From Bacteroidota bacterium (GTDB lineage Bacteria; Bacteroidota; Bacteroidia; Flavobacteriales_F; PHOS-HE28): a DNA stretch of 32,605 bases. The notes beneath the pieces were generated by a model. That model made no database searches. It was not told the DNA's origin and saw only the letters and a list, made by a program, of their open reading frames with translations. Positions within the stretch are counted from its first letter, which is position 1. Each line of letters starts with the position of its first letter. Positions 9,438 to 18,658 of the stretch are shown in pieces. The translations under genes were made by a program, and so were the position numbers. The DNA is taken from positions 1-32,605 of the forward strand of contig JACTMO010000063.1 in the NCBI GenBank assembly GCA_014584605.1, given 5' to 3'.

Positions 9438-11045
9438 ATGCTGACGCGACGGACCCTTCGACCCGGACGGGCGGAAGTGGCCGTGCTCGTGGTGTTCGCC
9501 CTGCTGTGTGCGGCGTATGAGTACGGCCGTGTGCTGCATCTTCCCCCTCAGCCACATCACCTCTGGCGTCAGACCAACTGCCTGGCCATCGCCTACAACT
9601 ACTACGCCTGGGAATGGAACCTCTTCCGGTCGGCGGTGATGTCCATGATCAGCGACCATGGCATGTCCGGAAGGTCGGCGGGGGAGTTCCCGCTCATCTA
9701 CTATGTCATCGGCCTGTTGTGGAAGGTCACCGGCCCGCAGGAGGTCGTGTTCCGCAGCCTCATGCTCCTTTTGCACGCGGGCGGAACACTTGCCTTGTTC
9801 CGTGCGGCGTCCCTGGTCATCGGTGATCGGTCCTGGGCGGCCTTCATCAGCCTGTTCTTCTTCACTTCGCCGGCCATCGTGTACTTCACGCTCGCTTTTC
9901 TTCCCGATGTGCCCGCCTTGGACCTGAGCTTCATTGCGTGGGCCATCTTGATCGACGGGGTCCGCCGCGATCATGTGGGAAGGATACTCGGGTCCGCCGC
10001 GGTCTTCGCGCTCGCCGGCGCCATCAAGCTCACGGCCCTGATGAGCCCGCTGGCCGTCTGCGCGTTCCTGGTGCTCTCGAAGGTGGTGGAACCGCCGGGG
10101 TTCATGTCCGCCTTGCCGATGGGCATGCGCCGGTCGATCCTTCGGTCGTTCGGCATGGCCATCCTCGTCGCGGCCCTGTGGGTGGGCTACTCCTACTGGT
10201 ACAATCATGTTCATGGTGGCGAGTACTCCCATCAGGGGACCTGGGCCTACTGGGACCTTTCCACCGAGGAGCGTTCCAAAGCCCTTCGATTCGGAACCAC
10301 CATCCTGCCCGGGATGCTGTTCCACTGGAGCGCATGGGCGTTGTTCCTCCTATGCGTTCCACTCCTGCTCGTGTTCCAGCGGGATCGTGGAATCCTGTGC
10401 CTGAACGGGATCTTCATCCTGGGCACCGCGCTTTTCGTGCTTCTGTGGTTCGTCGCCCTGGACAACCATGACTACTACTTCATCGTGCCCATGATCACCC
10501 TCGTCGTCCTGCTCGTCTCGGTGCTGATCGGCCTGCGGGCCAGGGCCCCGAAGATCCCGATGTCCACCCGGCTCAAGCTCCTCTTCGTGCCGGTCCTGGC
10601 GATCAACGCCCTGCATGCGCGGGAGGACCATCTGATGCGCACACGGGGTCCGATGTCCGTGGATGCGCTGCACCTTCTGCTCCCGCACGGCCAGGCGCTC
10701 GAACAGCACTACTCCTATATGCGCTACTGGCAGTATGAGCCGCTTCTGGACATACGCCCACGGATGCGGGCGCACGGTATTCGGAAGGATGACAAGGTCA
10801 TTGTCCTGCCGGATGAGTCCATCGGCGTCGGCCCCTACCTCGTCGGCCAGCGGGGAGAGAACAGTGTGTCCTTGTACATCATTGATGCGCCCGCCTTGGA
10901 ACGGGCCATTGCACGGGGGTCGGCCTATCTGGTGCTGCTCGAAGTGCCCGAGGAGTGGCGTCTGTGGATCGGACCCTTTCTCGAGCATCCCCTGTTCGAG
11001 CATCGAGGGGTCCGGGTGTACGATCTTCGCCCCCTTGCCGGTTGA
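9438..11045 (+). CDS. GT-C-like membrane glycosyltransferase, second of a tandem pair
   Basis: At 535 residues this is a clear paralogue of the protein at 7602-9227. Both share HLWRQT, SAGEFPL, WKVTGP, the PDVPALDL segment and HDYYFI, in the same order and spacing, and both have a soluble C-terminal part. The aspartate of the WRQTD motif is replaced by asparagine here (N47). If that residue is catalytic, this copy could be inactive, re-specialised or regulatory. Codon use looks less GC-extreme at third positions than in the neighbouring copy, by eye. The ATG at 9438 is followed by a short basic segment and helix 1. The GT2 gene follows 6 bases after the stop, suggesting co-expression. Confidence 0.75.
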   Translation: MLTRRTLRPGRAEVAVLVVFALLCAAYEYGRVLHLPPQPHHLWRQTNCLAIAYNYYAWEWNLFRSAVMSMISDHGMSGRSAGEFPLIYYVIGLLWKVTGPQEVVFRSLMLLLHAGGTLALFRAASLVIGDRSWAAFISLFFFTSPAIVYFTLAFLPDVPALDLSFIAWAILIDGVRRDHVGRILGSAAVFALAGAIKLTALMSPLAVCAFLVLSKVVEPPGFMSALPMGMRRSILRSFGMAILVAALWVGYSYWYNHVHGGEYSHQGTWAYWDLSTEERSKALRFGTTILPGMLFHWSAWALFLLCVPLLLVFQRDRGILCLNGIFILGTALFVLLWFVALDNHDYYFIVPMITLVVLLVSVLIGLRARAPKIPMSTRLKLLFVPVLAINALHAREDHLMRTRGPMSVDALHLLLPHGQALEQHYSYMRYWQYEPLLDIRPRMRAHGIRKDDKVIVLPDESIGVGPYLVGQRGENSVSLYIIDAPALERAIARGSAYLVLLEVPEEWRLWIGPFLEHPLFEHRGVRVYDLRPLAG

Positions 11046-11051
11046 TCCGCG

Positions 11052-11756
11052 ATGCGCCTCTCCATCATCATCCCCGCCTACAATGAGGAGCGCAGCATGC
11101 GCGACATCCTGGACAAGGTGCGGGCGGTGGACCTGGACCACGGCATCCGGAAGGAGGTGATCGTGGTGAACGACGGCAGCACCGACGGCACGGCCGCTGT
11201 GGTGCGGTCGTACATGGACGAGCATCCCGCCCTGGGGGTGAAGTTCTTCGAACAGCCGCACAACATGGGCAAGGGCGCGGCCATCCACCGGGGCATCCGC
11301 GAGGCCACCGGTGAATACCTCATCGTGCAGGACGCCGACCTGGAGTACGACCCGCGCGAATACAACCTCTTGCTGCGGCCCGTGGTGGAGGGCTTCGCCG
11401 ATGTGGTCTTCGGCTCACGCTTCATGGGCCACCACCCGCACCGCATCCTCTTCTTCTGGCACAGCATCGGCAACAAGGTGCTCACCTTTCTGTCCAACGC
11501 GTTCAACAACTTGAACCTGACGGACATGGAGACCTGTTACAAGCTGATCCGCACCGACATCGCCAAGGGCCTGGACCTGCGGGAGGAGCGCTTCGGCTTC
11601 GAGCCGGAGGTCACCGCCAAGCTGGCCCGGGTGAAGGGCATCCGCATCTACGAAGTGGGCATCAGCTACTACGGCCGCACCTATGCCGAGGGCAAGAAGA
11701 TCGGTTGGCGGGACGGCTTCCGGGCCATCTGGTGCATCATCAAGTATGGGCTTTGA
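11052..11756 (+). CDS. Family 2 glycosyltransferase, dolichyl-phosphate-mannose-synthase type
   Basis: This soluble or peripheral enzyme of 234 residues probably transfers a sugar from a nucleotide donor to a polyprenyl phosphate on the cytoplasmic side. The GT2 fold is evident: [10 protein letters not shown] at the N-terminus, [10 protein letters not shown] at about 38-47, the metal-binding DAD in QDADLEYDP (D94, D96), then GSRF and the [13 protein letters not shown] segment typical of DPM1-like proteins. No C-terminal membrane helices are present, unlike GtrB. Lying between two pairs of GT-C-like proteins, it is a good candidate to make the lipid-linked sugar they use. The following gene overlaps its end by 11 bases, consistent with coupling. 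The exact sugar is unknown. Confidence 0.9.
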   Translation: MRLSIIIPAYNEERSMRDILDKVRAVDLDHGIRKEVIVVNDGSTDGTAAVVRSYMDEHPALGVKFFEQPHNMGKGAAIHRGIREATGEYLIVQDADLEYDPREYNLLLRPVVEGFADVVFGSRFMGHHPHRILFFWHSIGNKVLTFLSNAFNNLNLTDMETCYKLIRTDIAKGLDLREERFGFEPEVTAKLARVKGIRIYEVGISYYGRTYAEGKKIGWRDGFRAIWCIIKYGL

Positions 11757-13635
11757 GCGTGCAACGGACGTGCCCCGGCCGGCCGCTGGCCCGGTGACCC
11801 TGGCGTGCTGCCTGGCGGCCCTGCCGGTGCTGGTGCGGGTGCTGTTGACGGCCACGCCCGAGCTTGCGGACGGCGTTTCGCACTATCAGTTCGCGCGGTA
11901 TGCGCCGCAGCATCCCGCGTTGTTGCTCGACCTGTGGGCCAAGCCCCTTTACACCTTCCTGGGCATGCCCTTCGCGCAGCTCGGCGCCTGGGGCATGGTG
12001 CTGATGAACGCTCTGTTGCTGGCCGGCACGGCCTGGCCGCTGATGCACCTGGTGCGCGCGTTCGCCCCCTGGGCTCCCTGGCTGGTGCCGCCCTTGCTCG
12101 TCCTGAGCCCAGAGTATCTGGGTACCGCTGTTGGAGGAATGACCGAGATCCTCTTCGGGACCCTCGCCGCCTGGGTGCTCTGGTGCGTATGGCAGGAGCG
12201 CATCGTGGCCGCCCTGCTGCTGGCGTCGCTCATGCCCTTCAGCCGGCCCGAGTGGGTGGGTTTCCTGCCCATGCTGGTCTTGTGGCTCGTGTGGCGTGGA
12301 CACTGGCGGAAGCTGCCCTGGCTCGGGACCGCCGTGGTGGCGGTGGGCCTCCTCGGTGTCGTGGTCAGGCAGGACCCCCTGTGGCTGCTCCACGACCACC
12401 CGTATCAACGGGACATCGAGTATTACGGCCAGGGCTCGTTCTGGCATTTTGTGCTGCAAGCCCCGGAGATCCTCGGCTGGCCGCTGCTGTGGGGCACCGT
12501 GCTGTGCGGGCCCGTCCTGCTCCTGCAAGGGCGGAATGCGGATCTGCCTGGCCGCACCGCCCGCATGCTCCTGATCCTCGGCCTGGCCCCGGCCGTGCTG
12601 ATCTTCTTTGCGCATAGCTGGGTGTGGTGGCGCGGGACCAACGGGTCCTACGGCCTGCTGCGCGTGCTGGCCACCACGGTGCCCCTGCTGGTCCCGGCGG
12701 CGGTGGGCGGCACGGCCCTGTTCCTGCGCCGGAGCACGCTCTGGCCGACCCGCATCGCGATGGTGCTGGCGGTGGCCCTGGGCTTTGCCGGGGTGTGGCA
12801 ACTGGCGACGCACCCGCCCTGGCCGGTGAAGCCGGGGGAAGCCGAGCAGGCCATCCTGTGGATGGCCGAACGCGCACGGGCTGCCGGATCGGACGAGCGA
12901 CGCATCGCCACCGCACACCCGTTCGCCTCGTATGCCACCGAGCACGACCCCTTCGACAGCACGAGCACCCGCCTGTTCTGGCGTTTGCGCCCCGAGCGCG
13001 CGGACCTGGGCCTGAACGAGGGCGACCTGGTGTTGTGGGAGTCGGAGCTGGGACCCACCGACGGCGGCCTCCCATTGCAACGGCTGATGGACCAGGACGT
13101 CTTCAAGGTGCTTGGCGGGTGGAGCGTGCAACACCCCGAGCACTTCTATGCCGGGTCCGAACCCTTCGAGGCCTGGCTGTTCGAACGCACGGCCTGCACC
13201 CGCACGACCCGCGTGGATACCCTGATGGCCCTGGACGAACGGGACCGTACGCCGGCCGCGATGATGGGTGCGCTGAAGCCTTGTGCGGATGGCGGACCGG
13301 GCCTCTGCATCACGGATGAGTACAGCCTTTCCTTCGATGATCCCTTCGGGGACCCGGCGGCCGTGATGAATGAATTGTTGCTGGAGGGCGTACTGCGCCT
13401 GCCCGAGGGATCGCCAGGGCCGGTGATGCTCGTGTTCCGCGAGACCGACGAAGAGGGGCGCACGGTCCGGTACCACCAGAGCGATCTGCGCGGCGGACCG
13501 TTCAGCATCCGCCTGCGCGCCCCCCACCGCAGCGCCGGGATGGGCGGCGCACTCTACTGGTGGAACCCCGGCAAGACACCGTTCGCCCTGGAGCGCTTCC
13601 ATGCGGTGCGGGTCCGGCATCTGCAAGTCGATTGA
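11746..13635 (+). CDS. Membrane glycosyltransferase-like protein with C-terminal beta domain, first of a second pair
   Basis: This protein is 629 residues from the ATG at 11746, which overlaps the GT2 gene by 11 bases. The first about 370 residues are multi-pass. The first external loop contains [13 protein letters not shown], with an aspartate in the position typical of GT-C proteins. MTEILF and PFSRPEW follow further on. A soluble part of about 250 residues ends in a beta-rich stretch with LYWWN (603-607). This resembles LYFWN at the end of the 5184-6929 protein and VYLWN in the convergent gene at 17501-18637. It is paralogous to the next gene. A role in lipid-linked sugar transfer is inferred from topology and context only. 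Confidence 0.7.
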   Translation: MGFERATDVPRPAAGPVTLACCLAALPVLVRVLLTATPELADGVSHYQFARYAPQHPALLLDLWAKPLYTFLGMPFAQLGAWGMVLMNALLLAGTAWPLMHLVRAFAPWAPWLVPPLLVLSPEYLGTAVGGMTEILFGTLAAWVLWCVWQERIVAALLLASLMPFSRPEWVGFLPMLVLWLVWRGHWRKLPWLGTAVVAVGLLGVVVRQDPLWLLHDHPYQRDIEYYGQGSFWHFVLQAPEILGWPLLWGTVLCGPVLLLQGRNADLPGRTARMLLILGLAPAVLIFFAHSWVWWRGTNGSYGLLRVLATTVPLLVPAAVGGTALFLRRSTLWPTRIAMVLAVALGFAGVWQLATHPPWPVKPGEAEQAILWMAERARAAGSDERRIATAHPFASYATEHDPFDSTSTRLFWRLRPERADLGLNEGDLVLWESELGPTDGGLPLQRLMDQDVFKVLGGWSVQHPEHFYAGSEPFEAWLFERTACTRTTRVDTLMALDERDRTPAAMMGALKPCADGGPGLCITDEYSLSFDDPFGDPAAVMNELLLEGVLRLPEGSPGPVMLVFRETDEEGRTVRYHQSDLRGGPFSIRLRAPHRSAGMGGALYWWNPGKTPFALERFHAVRVRHLQVD

Positions 13636-13701
13636 ACCGTCAGGGCGTACCCTGCCCGCCCGTTGGGAAGAGAGGCCGGAGGAGTGTCCGTTGCCGGTCC
13701 G

Positions 13702-13709
13702 TATTCTTG
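13702..13709 (+). promoter_or_regulatory. Promoter -7-like box before the 13715 gene
   Basis: TATTCTTG differs from TAnnTTTG at one position and ends 5 bases before the ATG at 13715. It sits in a 79-base gap, one of the few gaps in this cluster. Confidence 0.35.
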
Positions 13710-13714
13710 GGGTG

Positions 13715-15631
13715 ATGGGTGCCAGGCCGTCAGGGACGGATCGAAAGGGGAGGGCGTGGTCGTATCTACCCTGGCTCCTTGCTGCCCTGATCGGCGCGTA
13801 CATCGTTGTGCTGCGCCTCTTGTCCCCGGGCACGCCGGAGATGGGTGATGGGATCCTTCATTGGCAGTACGCACGCTATGCGGTCGGACATCCGGAGCTT
13901 TTCTTCGATCATTGGGGCAAGCCGCTCTTCACCCTGCTCGCTGCCCCGTTCGCACAGCCGGGCCTGTGGGGCACATGCGTGTTCGCGGTGCTGTGCGCGG
14001 TGTTCACGTCGGCGCTCATCGATCGATCCCTGGTCCAGGGGGATGGGGTGATCCGGTCCCTTGCCCCTGTGCTGCTCTTCACCACCCCGGTGTATCTGGA
14101 GACCGTATTCGCGGGCATGACCGAGGTTCTTTTTGCCGCGCTGGCGGTCACCTCCACCACGTTCGCCCTGATGGGCCGGAGCCGTGATGCCGCCATGGTC
14201 GGCTCCTTCCTCCCCTACAGCAGGCCGGAGTGGATGGTGTACTTGCCGATACTGGTCGTGTGGATGATCCTGCGTGGCCGGTGGGCCGGACTGCCGTGGT
14301 TGCTGCTCGGTAGTCTGGCCTATGCGGTCGCCGGCGCCGTCGTCCTGGGCGACCCCGGCTGGTATTTCAAGGGTCAACTGTACCTGGATCCGATCGGGAT
14401 CTACGGCAGGGGCGAGTGGGACCACTTCCTGCGACTTGCGGACCACACGTTCGGCGTGCCTTTGCTCACGGTGCTGGGGCTTTCCGTGCTCTTCTGGGCG
14501 ACCGGACGCGAGCTGCGGGCGCGCTGGGAGCTGCCTTTCCTCACACTCCTTCCGGCTTTGGGCGTTTTTGTCGCGCACAGCTATGCCTGGTGGTCCGGCG
14601 GTCACGCCTCGTTCGGTCTCGAGCGCGTGATGGCCACGGTCGTTCCGCTTCTTGTTCTTTTCATCACAAAGGTGTTCGCAGCGGTGGTGCGCCGCCCTTC
14701 CCACCCGGTGAAGTTGCTAGGCCGAATGTTGGTGCCCGCGATGTGCATCGGGTCCGGTCTGTGGTCATTCACCAGTGTACAGGACAGGGTGCGCCTTCCT
14801 CTGAACAAGAGCGCGCAGGAGGAGATGAACGAACGGATCGGACATGAAATGATGCGGCATCTTACGCCGGACCGCAGACTTGTGTACACGCACCCCTACT
14901 TCGCGTGGTTTGCAGGACGCGATCCGTTCGACACGACGGAAGCGCTGCGACCATGGCAATTCAAATGGGACCGGGACGACCTTGGTCTGTCAGGATCGGA
15001 TGTGTTGATCTGGGACTCCCATTTCAGTGCGAATGAAGGGGGCTTGTTGCTGCCGCGCCTGTTATCGGACAGTGCGTTCCGGTGCCTTGCGTTGGAGGTC
15101 CCGCCGGATGATGTACCAACACTGGGCGGCTGGGACTATGAGCTGTTCCTGTTCGATCGCGGAGGTGCGAACCGCACCGTGCAGGTCGACACGCTTTACA
15201 ACCTGGGGCGCATGGGTCCATGGATGCCGTCGTTCGTCAAGTGGGATGCTGGGTCCCCGGCCGCCCCGCCCTATCGCATCGGTGCGGATGAGGCGCCCTT
15301 TGCAGGTCAGCAACTGCCCGTGGGTGCCGATGGCATCCTCTTCGACCTGCTGCGTGTGGAGGGCGCGATCGCCGCGTTCGCACCATCGGACCCGCCGCTG
15401 TCCGTGGTGATCACCGAGGAGAACGCGGCAGGGCGCTATCGGTATTACCAGCTGGAGATCGAAGGCCCCGTGTTCGGGTTCAGTATGCGCTTCCCGCGGC
15501 GGGGGACGGCCAACAACGTCCGGATCCGACTTTGGGACAGGCAGCGACAGGTCCGTGAATTCCTGTTCTTCCGTCTTGTCCGGGAGCGATGGTACCAGCA
15601 GGAACGCTCCGCATCACCCCTCAATCAATGA
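13715..15631 (+). CDS. Membrane glycosyltransferase-like protein, second of a second pair
   Basis: From the ATG at 13715 this protein has 638 residues and parallels the previous gene throughout. MGDGILHWQYARYA matches [27 protein letters not shown] matches [14 protein letters not shown], and MTEVLF with PYSRPEW match MTEILF with PFSRPEW. About ten membrane helices are followed by a soluble part of about 240 residues. The terminal beta motif is altered to RLWD (605-608). Codon use appears less GC-biased at third positions than in its sister gene. The stop codon lies inside the 3' end of the convergent gene (11-base overlap, 15621-15631). A GTG at 13712 is an alternative start. Substrate unknown. 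Confidence 0.7.
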   Translation: MGARPSGTDRKGRAWSYLPWLLAALIGAYIVVLRLLSPGTPEMGDGILHWQYARYAVGHPELFFDHWGKPLFTLLAAPFAQPGLWGTCVFAVLCAVFTSALIDRSLVQGDGVIRSLAPVLLFTTPVYLETVFAGMTEVLFAALAVTSTTFALMGRSRDAAMVGSFLPYSRPEWMVYLPILVVWMILRGRWAGLPWLLLGSLAYAVAGAVVLGDPGWYFKGQLYLDPIGIYGRGEWDHFLRLADHTFGVPLLTVLGLSVLFWATGRELRARWELPFLTLLPALGVFVAHSYAWWSGGHASFGLERVMATVVPLLVLFITKVFAAVVRRPSHPVKLLGRMLVPAMCIGSGLWSFTSVQDRVRLPLNKSAQEEMNERIGHEMMRHLTPDRRLVYTHPYFAWFAGRDPFDTTEALRPWQFKWDRDDLGLSGSDVLIWDSHFSANEGGLLLPRLLSDSAFRCLALEVPPDDVPTLGGWDYELFLFDRGGANRTVQVDTLYNLGRMGPWMPSFVKWDAGSPAAPPYRIGADEAPFAGQQLPVGADGILFDLLRVEGAIAAFAPSDPPLSVVITEENAAGRYRYYQLEIEGPVFGFSMRFPRRGTANNVRIRLWDRQRQVREFLFFRLVRERWYQQERSASPLNQ

Positions 15632-17504
15632 TCACCTCCTGCACCTCGCCCACGAGGTCCTTGGCGGGGAAGGGGATGTAGCCCTGGTCGAAGGGCGTGC
15701 CGGGCCACCACCGCGTGTTGTGCCATTCCTGGGTCACGATCAGGTGCATCTGCACGTTGCTCACCTCGGTCACCGTGTTGTTCATGTAGGCCACGGTGCG
15801 CATGTGCTCCAGGTCGGGACCGATGCGCCAGAAGATCTCTTGCGGCCGCCAGTCGATCTCGAACCAGTAGTGATCGCCGCCGAACAACTCCTTGTCCAGC
15901 GCCTCGGTCTTCTGGGTCAGCGCCCGGTAATTGTGGTCCCAGCGGTGGCTCACGTACGTGCGGCCGTCCTTCTCGATCTCCTGGCAGCCCACGCCGAAGT
16001 CCTCGGGGTCGTGACAGGCCATGTCCCAGTTGGTGCAGGCCACGGTGACCATGCCCCGGCCGTCGGTGCGCGCATCGCTGCTGCTGTACGCCCAGGCATT
16101 GCGGTCGTCGGGTAGGGCCAGCTGCTGCGGATAGGTGGGCGGGAAGGCGCGGTCCGGGCAGTAGGGCGGGGTCTTCAGGATCTCGAAGTCGATCTCCGAG
16201 TAGGCCACGCGGGGCACCCGCTGGTCGTTGTCGCCGCCGTAGTAGTTCGCCATGTATCCGTCCTTGAGGCACGGCCTGCGCAGCCCGCCCGGGGCCCCGT
16301 CGTAGATGAGCCAGATGGCGTTGGTGAGGCCCACCCACATATCCGAGTCGTTGAGCAGCCGGGTGAGCTTGCACTTCACGCGGTAGCGCCCGTAGGCCAG
16401 GCCATGCCGCGACCGGATGCCGACGTTCTCCTTGCGCCATTGACCGTCGGTGCTGGCGGGATTGCGCAGCTCGATCACATTGCGCTCCGGATCGCTGCGC
16501 ACGGTGCTGCACGGGGTGCGTGCCACCATGGGGCGCAGGCCCACCATCTGGTCCGTGGGGAAGAAGCAGCGGTAGCGGTCGTGGTCGCCCGGGGTGTATT
16601 CGTTGCCGAGCACATCGGCGATCAGCGGGATGTTGGCGAAGCGCGTGCTGGCGTCCACGTAGTGGATGAACTGCTCGAAAGGCGCGTTGGCGGCCAACGC
16701 CGGGTCGTCGCCGCAGGCCGCGCTGAAGGCCGAGCGGTCGCCGGCGTGTTCGGGCCGCACATGGATGCCGGCGCCCAGCGGCGGACGGGCCTCCACCTTC
16801 AGCCGTTGGGCGGCGATGCGCACCTCAGCTCCCGCCAGCCGGGCGCCGGGGCCGTTGAGCCAGTACCAGAACGGGTCGGTGTGACGGCCGTCGATGGTCC
16901 GGGAGATGTCCTGCACCTCCGCCGCAGGTGGTGTGCGGACGAAGTCGGCCTCGGGCAGCACCACGAGCATGAAAACGTACTCGCCCACGCGCGGATTGCG
17001 CGACCAGCGGGCCGGCCGGCCCCGGTCGTCGCGATGCTCGGGCTGGTCGCGCGGATCGCCGCGGATGCGGAAGGCGTCGGTGACCGTGATGCCCTCTGCG
17101 GCCGCAGGCGGGCTCAGGCGAAAGCCTTCGGCGGCGGACCCCCAGCTGCCGTAGAAGTTCTCGTGGGCCAGCGGATGCTGCTTCCCATCGGGCGCCGTGT
17201 GCCCGAACTTGTAACTGTCGTTGAGGTAGTACAGCTTGTAGCGGAAGCGTCCGTTCTTCCCGGTGCTGTCGCGCAGGGTGAAGCGGAAGGTGAAGTGCCC
17301 GCCGGGGACCTGTCGCACGCTGGGCAGCACGAAGCCGCTGTCGAGCGCATCGGTGTAGTCCAGGGTGATCAACGCCACGCCGGTGTCGTTCAACGGCCAG
17401 TTGGTGAGGGCCTCGAACTCCTGCAAGGCGCCGGGGCCGGTGGAGGGTCCGGCGCCGCATGCAGCAAGCCATGCAGGCAGGGCCAGGAGGAGGATGCGGT
17501 TCAT
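15621..17504 (-). CDS. Lipoprotein with a GH16-type catalytic signature
   Basis: This 627-residue protein starts with a signal peptide and lipobox (LAACG, C16), so it should be a membrane-anchored lipoprotein. Residues about 25-190 form a region of unknown fold. The C-terminal part from about 340 looks like a concanavalin-like beta sandwich of the laminarinase/GH16 type: YGRYRVKCKLTR, a SEIDFEIL stretch with the E-x-D-x-E signature (E437, D439, E441), and HYWFEIDWRPQEIFWRIG. GH16 enzymes cleave or rearrange beta-glucans and galactans; the substrate here cannot be told. The ATG at 17504 overlaps the stop of the gene before it by four bases. At its 3' end it overlaps the convergent + strand gene. 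Family assignment is moderately sure; activity is inferred. Confidence 0.75.
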   Translation of the reverse strand: MNRILLLALPAWLAACGAGPSTGPGALQEFEALTNWPLNDTGVALITLDYTDALDSGFVLPSVRQVPGGHFTFRFTLRDSTGKNGRFRYKLYYLNDSYKFGHTAPDGKQHPLAHENFYGSWGSAAEGFRLSPPAAAEGITVTDAFRIRGDPRDQPEHRDDRGRPARWSRNPRVGEYVFMLVVLPEADFVRTPPAAEVQDISRTIDGRHTDPFWYWLNGPGARLAGAEVRIAAQRLKVEARPPLGAGIHVRPEHAGDRSAFSAACGDDPALAANAPFEQFIHYVDASTRFANIPLIADVLGNEYTPGDHDRYRCFFPTDQMVGLRPMVARTPCSTVRSDPERNVIELRNPASTDGQWRKENVGIRSRHGLAYGRYRVKCKLTRLLNDSDMWVGLTNAIWLIYDGAPGGLRRPCLKDGYMANYYGGDNDQRVPRVAYSEIDFEILKTPPYCPDRAFPPTYPQQLALPDDRNAWAYSSSDARTDGRGMVTVACTNWDMACHDPEDFGVGCQEIEKDGRTYVSHRWDHNYRALTQKTEALDKELFGGDHYWFEIDWRPQEIFWRIGPDLEHMRTVAYMNNTVTEVSNVQMHLIVTQEWHNTRWWPGTPFDQGYIPFPAKDLVGEVQEVIID

Positions 17505-18637
17505 GGTGCGGTGATGCGGACCCGGGCTCCTTTCGGGGCCGGTGTGGAAGCGATGCGCAGGCTCCCGTCGTCGGCCTCTTCCACATCGTAGCCCACCAGG
17601 CGAAGGCCTTGCGCATCGGCCCGCGCGTGCAGCCGCTCGTAGCCCAGCAGGTCGCCGATGCCGCTGCACCACGGGCGCACGAGGAAGCGCGCACGCCCCG
17701 TTGCGTCCAAGAGGCGCCCCACCCCGTCGCCGGGCCGGTAATGCCAGCGCAGGGTTCCATCGGGCAGGGCGATGACCTCTTCCTGTGCGGGGGGGGCGCC
17801 ACCGGGGCGCACACCGACCGCTGTGGGGTCCAGCGCGCCCAGGCATTCCACGCGGGCGAAGGGGAGCGGCCGCGTGTTGCGCGTGCTGTCCTCCAGGTCG
17901 TGCGGGCGGAGGCTGTCCCTGCCCAGTACGTCCGCGCTGCGGAACACCACGTCCATGTCGTCGATCCAGGTGTCGTGCCGGTGCTTGTTCCACAAGTACA
18001 CCGTGACCACATCGTCGTCGGCCACCTCCAGGTCGCGCAGCAGCAGCTCGCCCTGTAGGCGCTGCCACACGCCGGGGCTGTGCTCGGCGGTGCGAAGCTC
18101 CTTGCCGTACCAGGCGCGTTGCTCGGTGCCGCGATGCACGGTGGTGACCACCACCAGGCCGGGGTCGTCCGAGCGGCACCAGAGCCCTGCGGCGATGGCG
18201 ACGAGCGGCGCGCCCACATCCCCGGCGCGGCGGCGGATGGCCGGCCCGTATTCCTCCGAGGCCTTGAGCAGCATGGACCGGGAGCCGCTGTGCGCGATGC
18301 CGGTCACCAACCGGCCGGTGTCGGCGGACGTTTCCATGTCGAAATGCAGGTTGGGCCGCAGCGTGCGTCCGTTCACGGCGATGGATGGTGCCGAGCGGGC
18401 CGCGTGGGGCCGGTCGAAGGGCGGCGGGTCGTCGGTGACCAGGCTGCGCCCCTGCTGGGCGGCGTACGCAGCGGGCGTGGCCATCAAGGCCCCCGCATCA
18501 GGCCCTGCGGGCTGCCGCAGTCCGTCGCGCAGGGTCCGGAGGTCCTGCTTCACTGCGTCCCCGCGCAGGAGCGCGAACACGGCGGCTCCCACCAGGGCCG
18601 ACAAGGCGATCAACAACAGCGTGCGACGGAGGTTCAT
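17501..18637 (-). CDS. Membrane-anchored protein with a carbohydrate-binding-like beta-sandwich region
   Basis: I do not recognise this 378-residue protein by name. It begins with a single hydrophobic segment at about 6-24 that could be a signal anchor or uncleaved signal. Residues about 97-235 look like a jelly-roll of the carbohydrate-binding type: an FDME start, GIAHSGSRSMLL, a W-x-R-L-Q-G strand and the VYLWN motif (213-217) followed by DDMDVVF. The last about 140 residues are of unknown fold. It is joined by an ATGA overlap to the GH16-like lipoprotein gene, so the two products are probably made together and may act on the same polysaccharide. Function is inferred from context and motif resemblance only. 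Confidence 0.6.
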   Translation of the reverse strand: MNLRRTLLLIALSALVGAAVFALLRGDAVKQDLRTLRDGLRQPAGPDAGALMATPAAYAAQQGRSLVTDDPPPFDRPHAARSAPSIAVNGRTLRPNLHFDMETSADTGRLVTGIAHSGSRSMLLKASEEYGPAIRRRAGDVGAPLVAIAAGLWCRSDDPGLVVVTTVHRGTEQRAWYGKELRTAEHSPGVWQRLQGELLLRDLEVADDDVVTVYLWNKHRHDTWIDDMDVVFRSADVLGRDSLRPHDLEDSTRNTRPLPFARVECLGALDPTAVGVRPGGAPPAQEEVIALPDGTLRWHYRPGDGVGRLLDATGRARFLVRPWCSGIGDLLGYERLHARADAQGLRLVGYDVEEADDGSLRIASTPAPKGARVRITAP

Positions 18638-18649
18638 GCGGGGCCGGGC

Positions 18650-18657
18650 CGAAGGTA
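18650..18657 (-). promoter_or_regulatory. Promoter -7-like box before the 18637 gene
   Basis: On the minus strand this reads TACCTTCG, 12 bases before the ATG at 18637. It directly abuts an 18-base palindrome on its upstream side, so the promoter may be under operator control. Confidence 0.5.
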
Positions 18658-18658
18658 G

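Noticed and set aside
62..13833. Very long antisense open frames, for example 62-1516, 2001-3938, 6993-8717 and 11740-13833 on the - strand
   Set aside because: They lie opposite well-supported genes and show His-, Gln-, Val- and Gly-rich low-quality protein with no family motif. GC-rich third positions make antisense frames long by chance.
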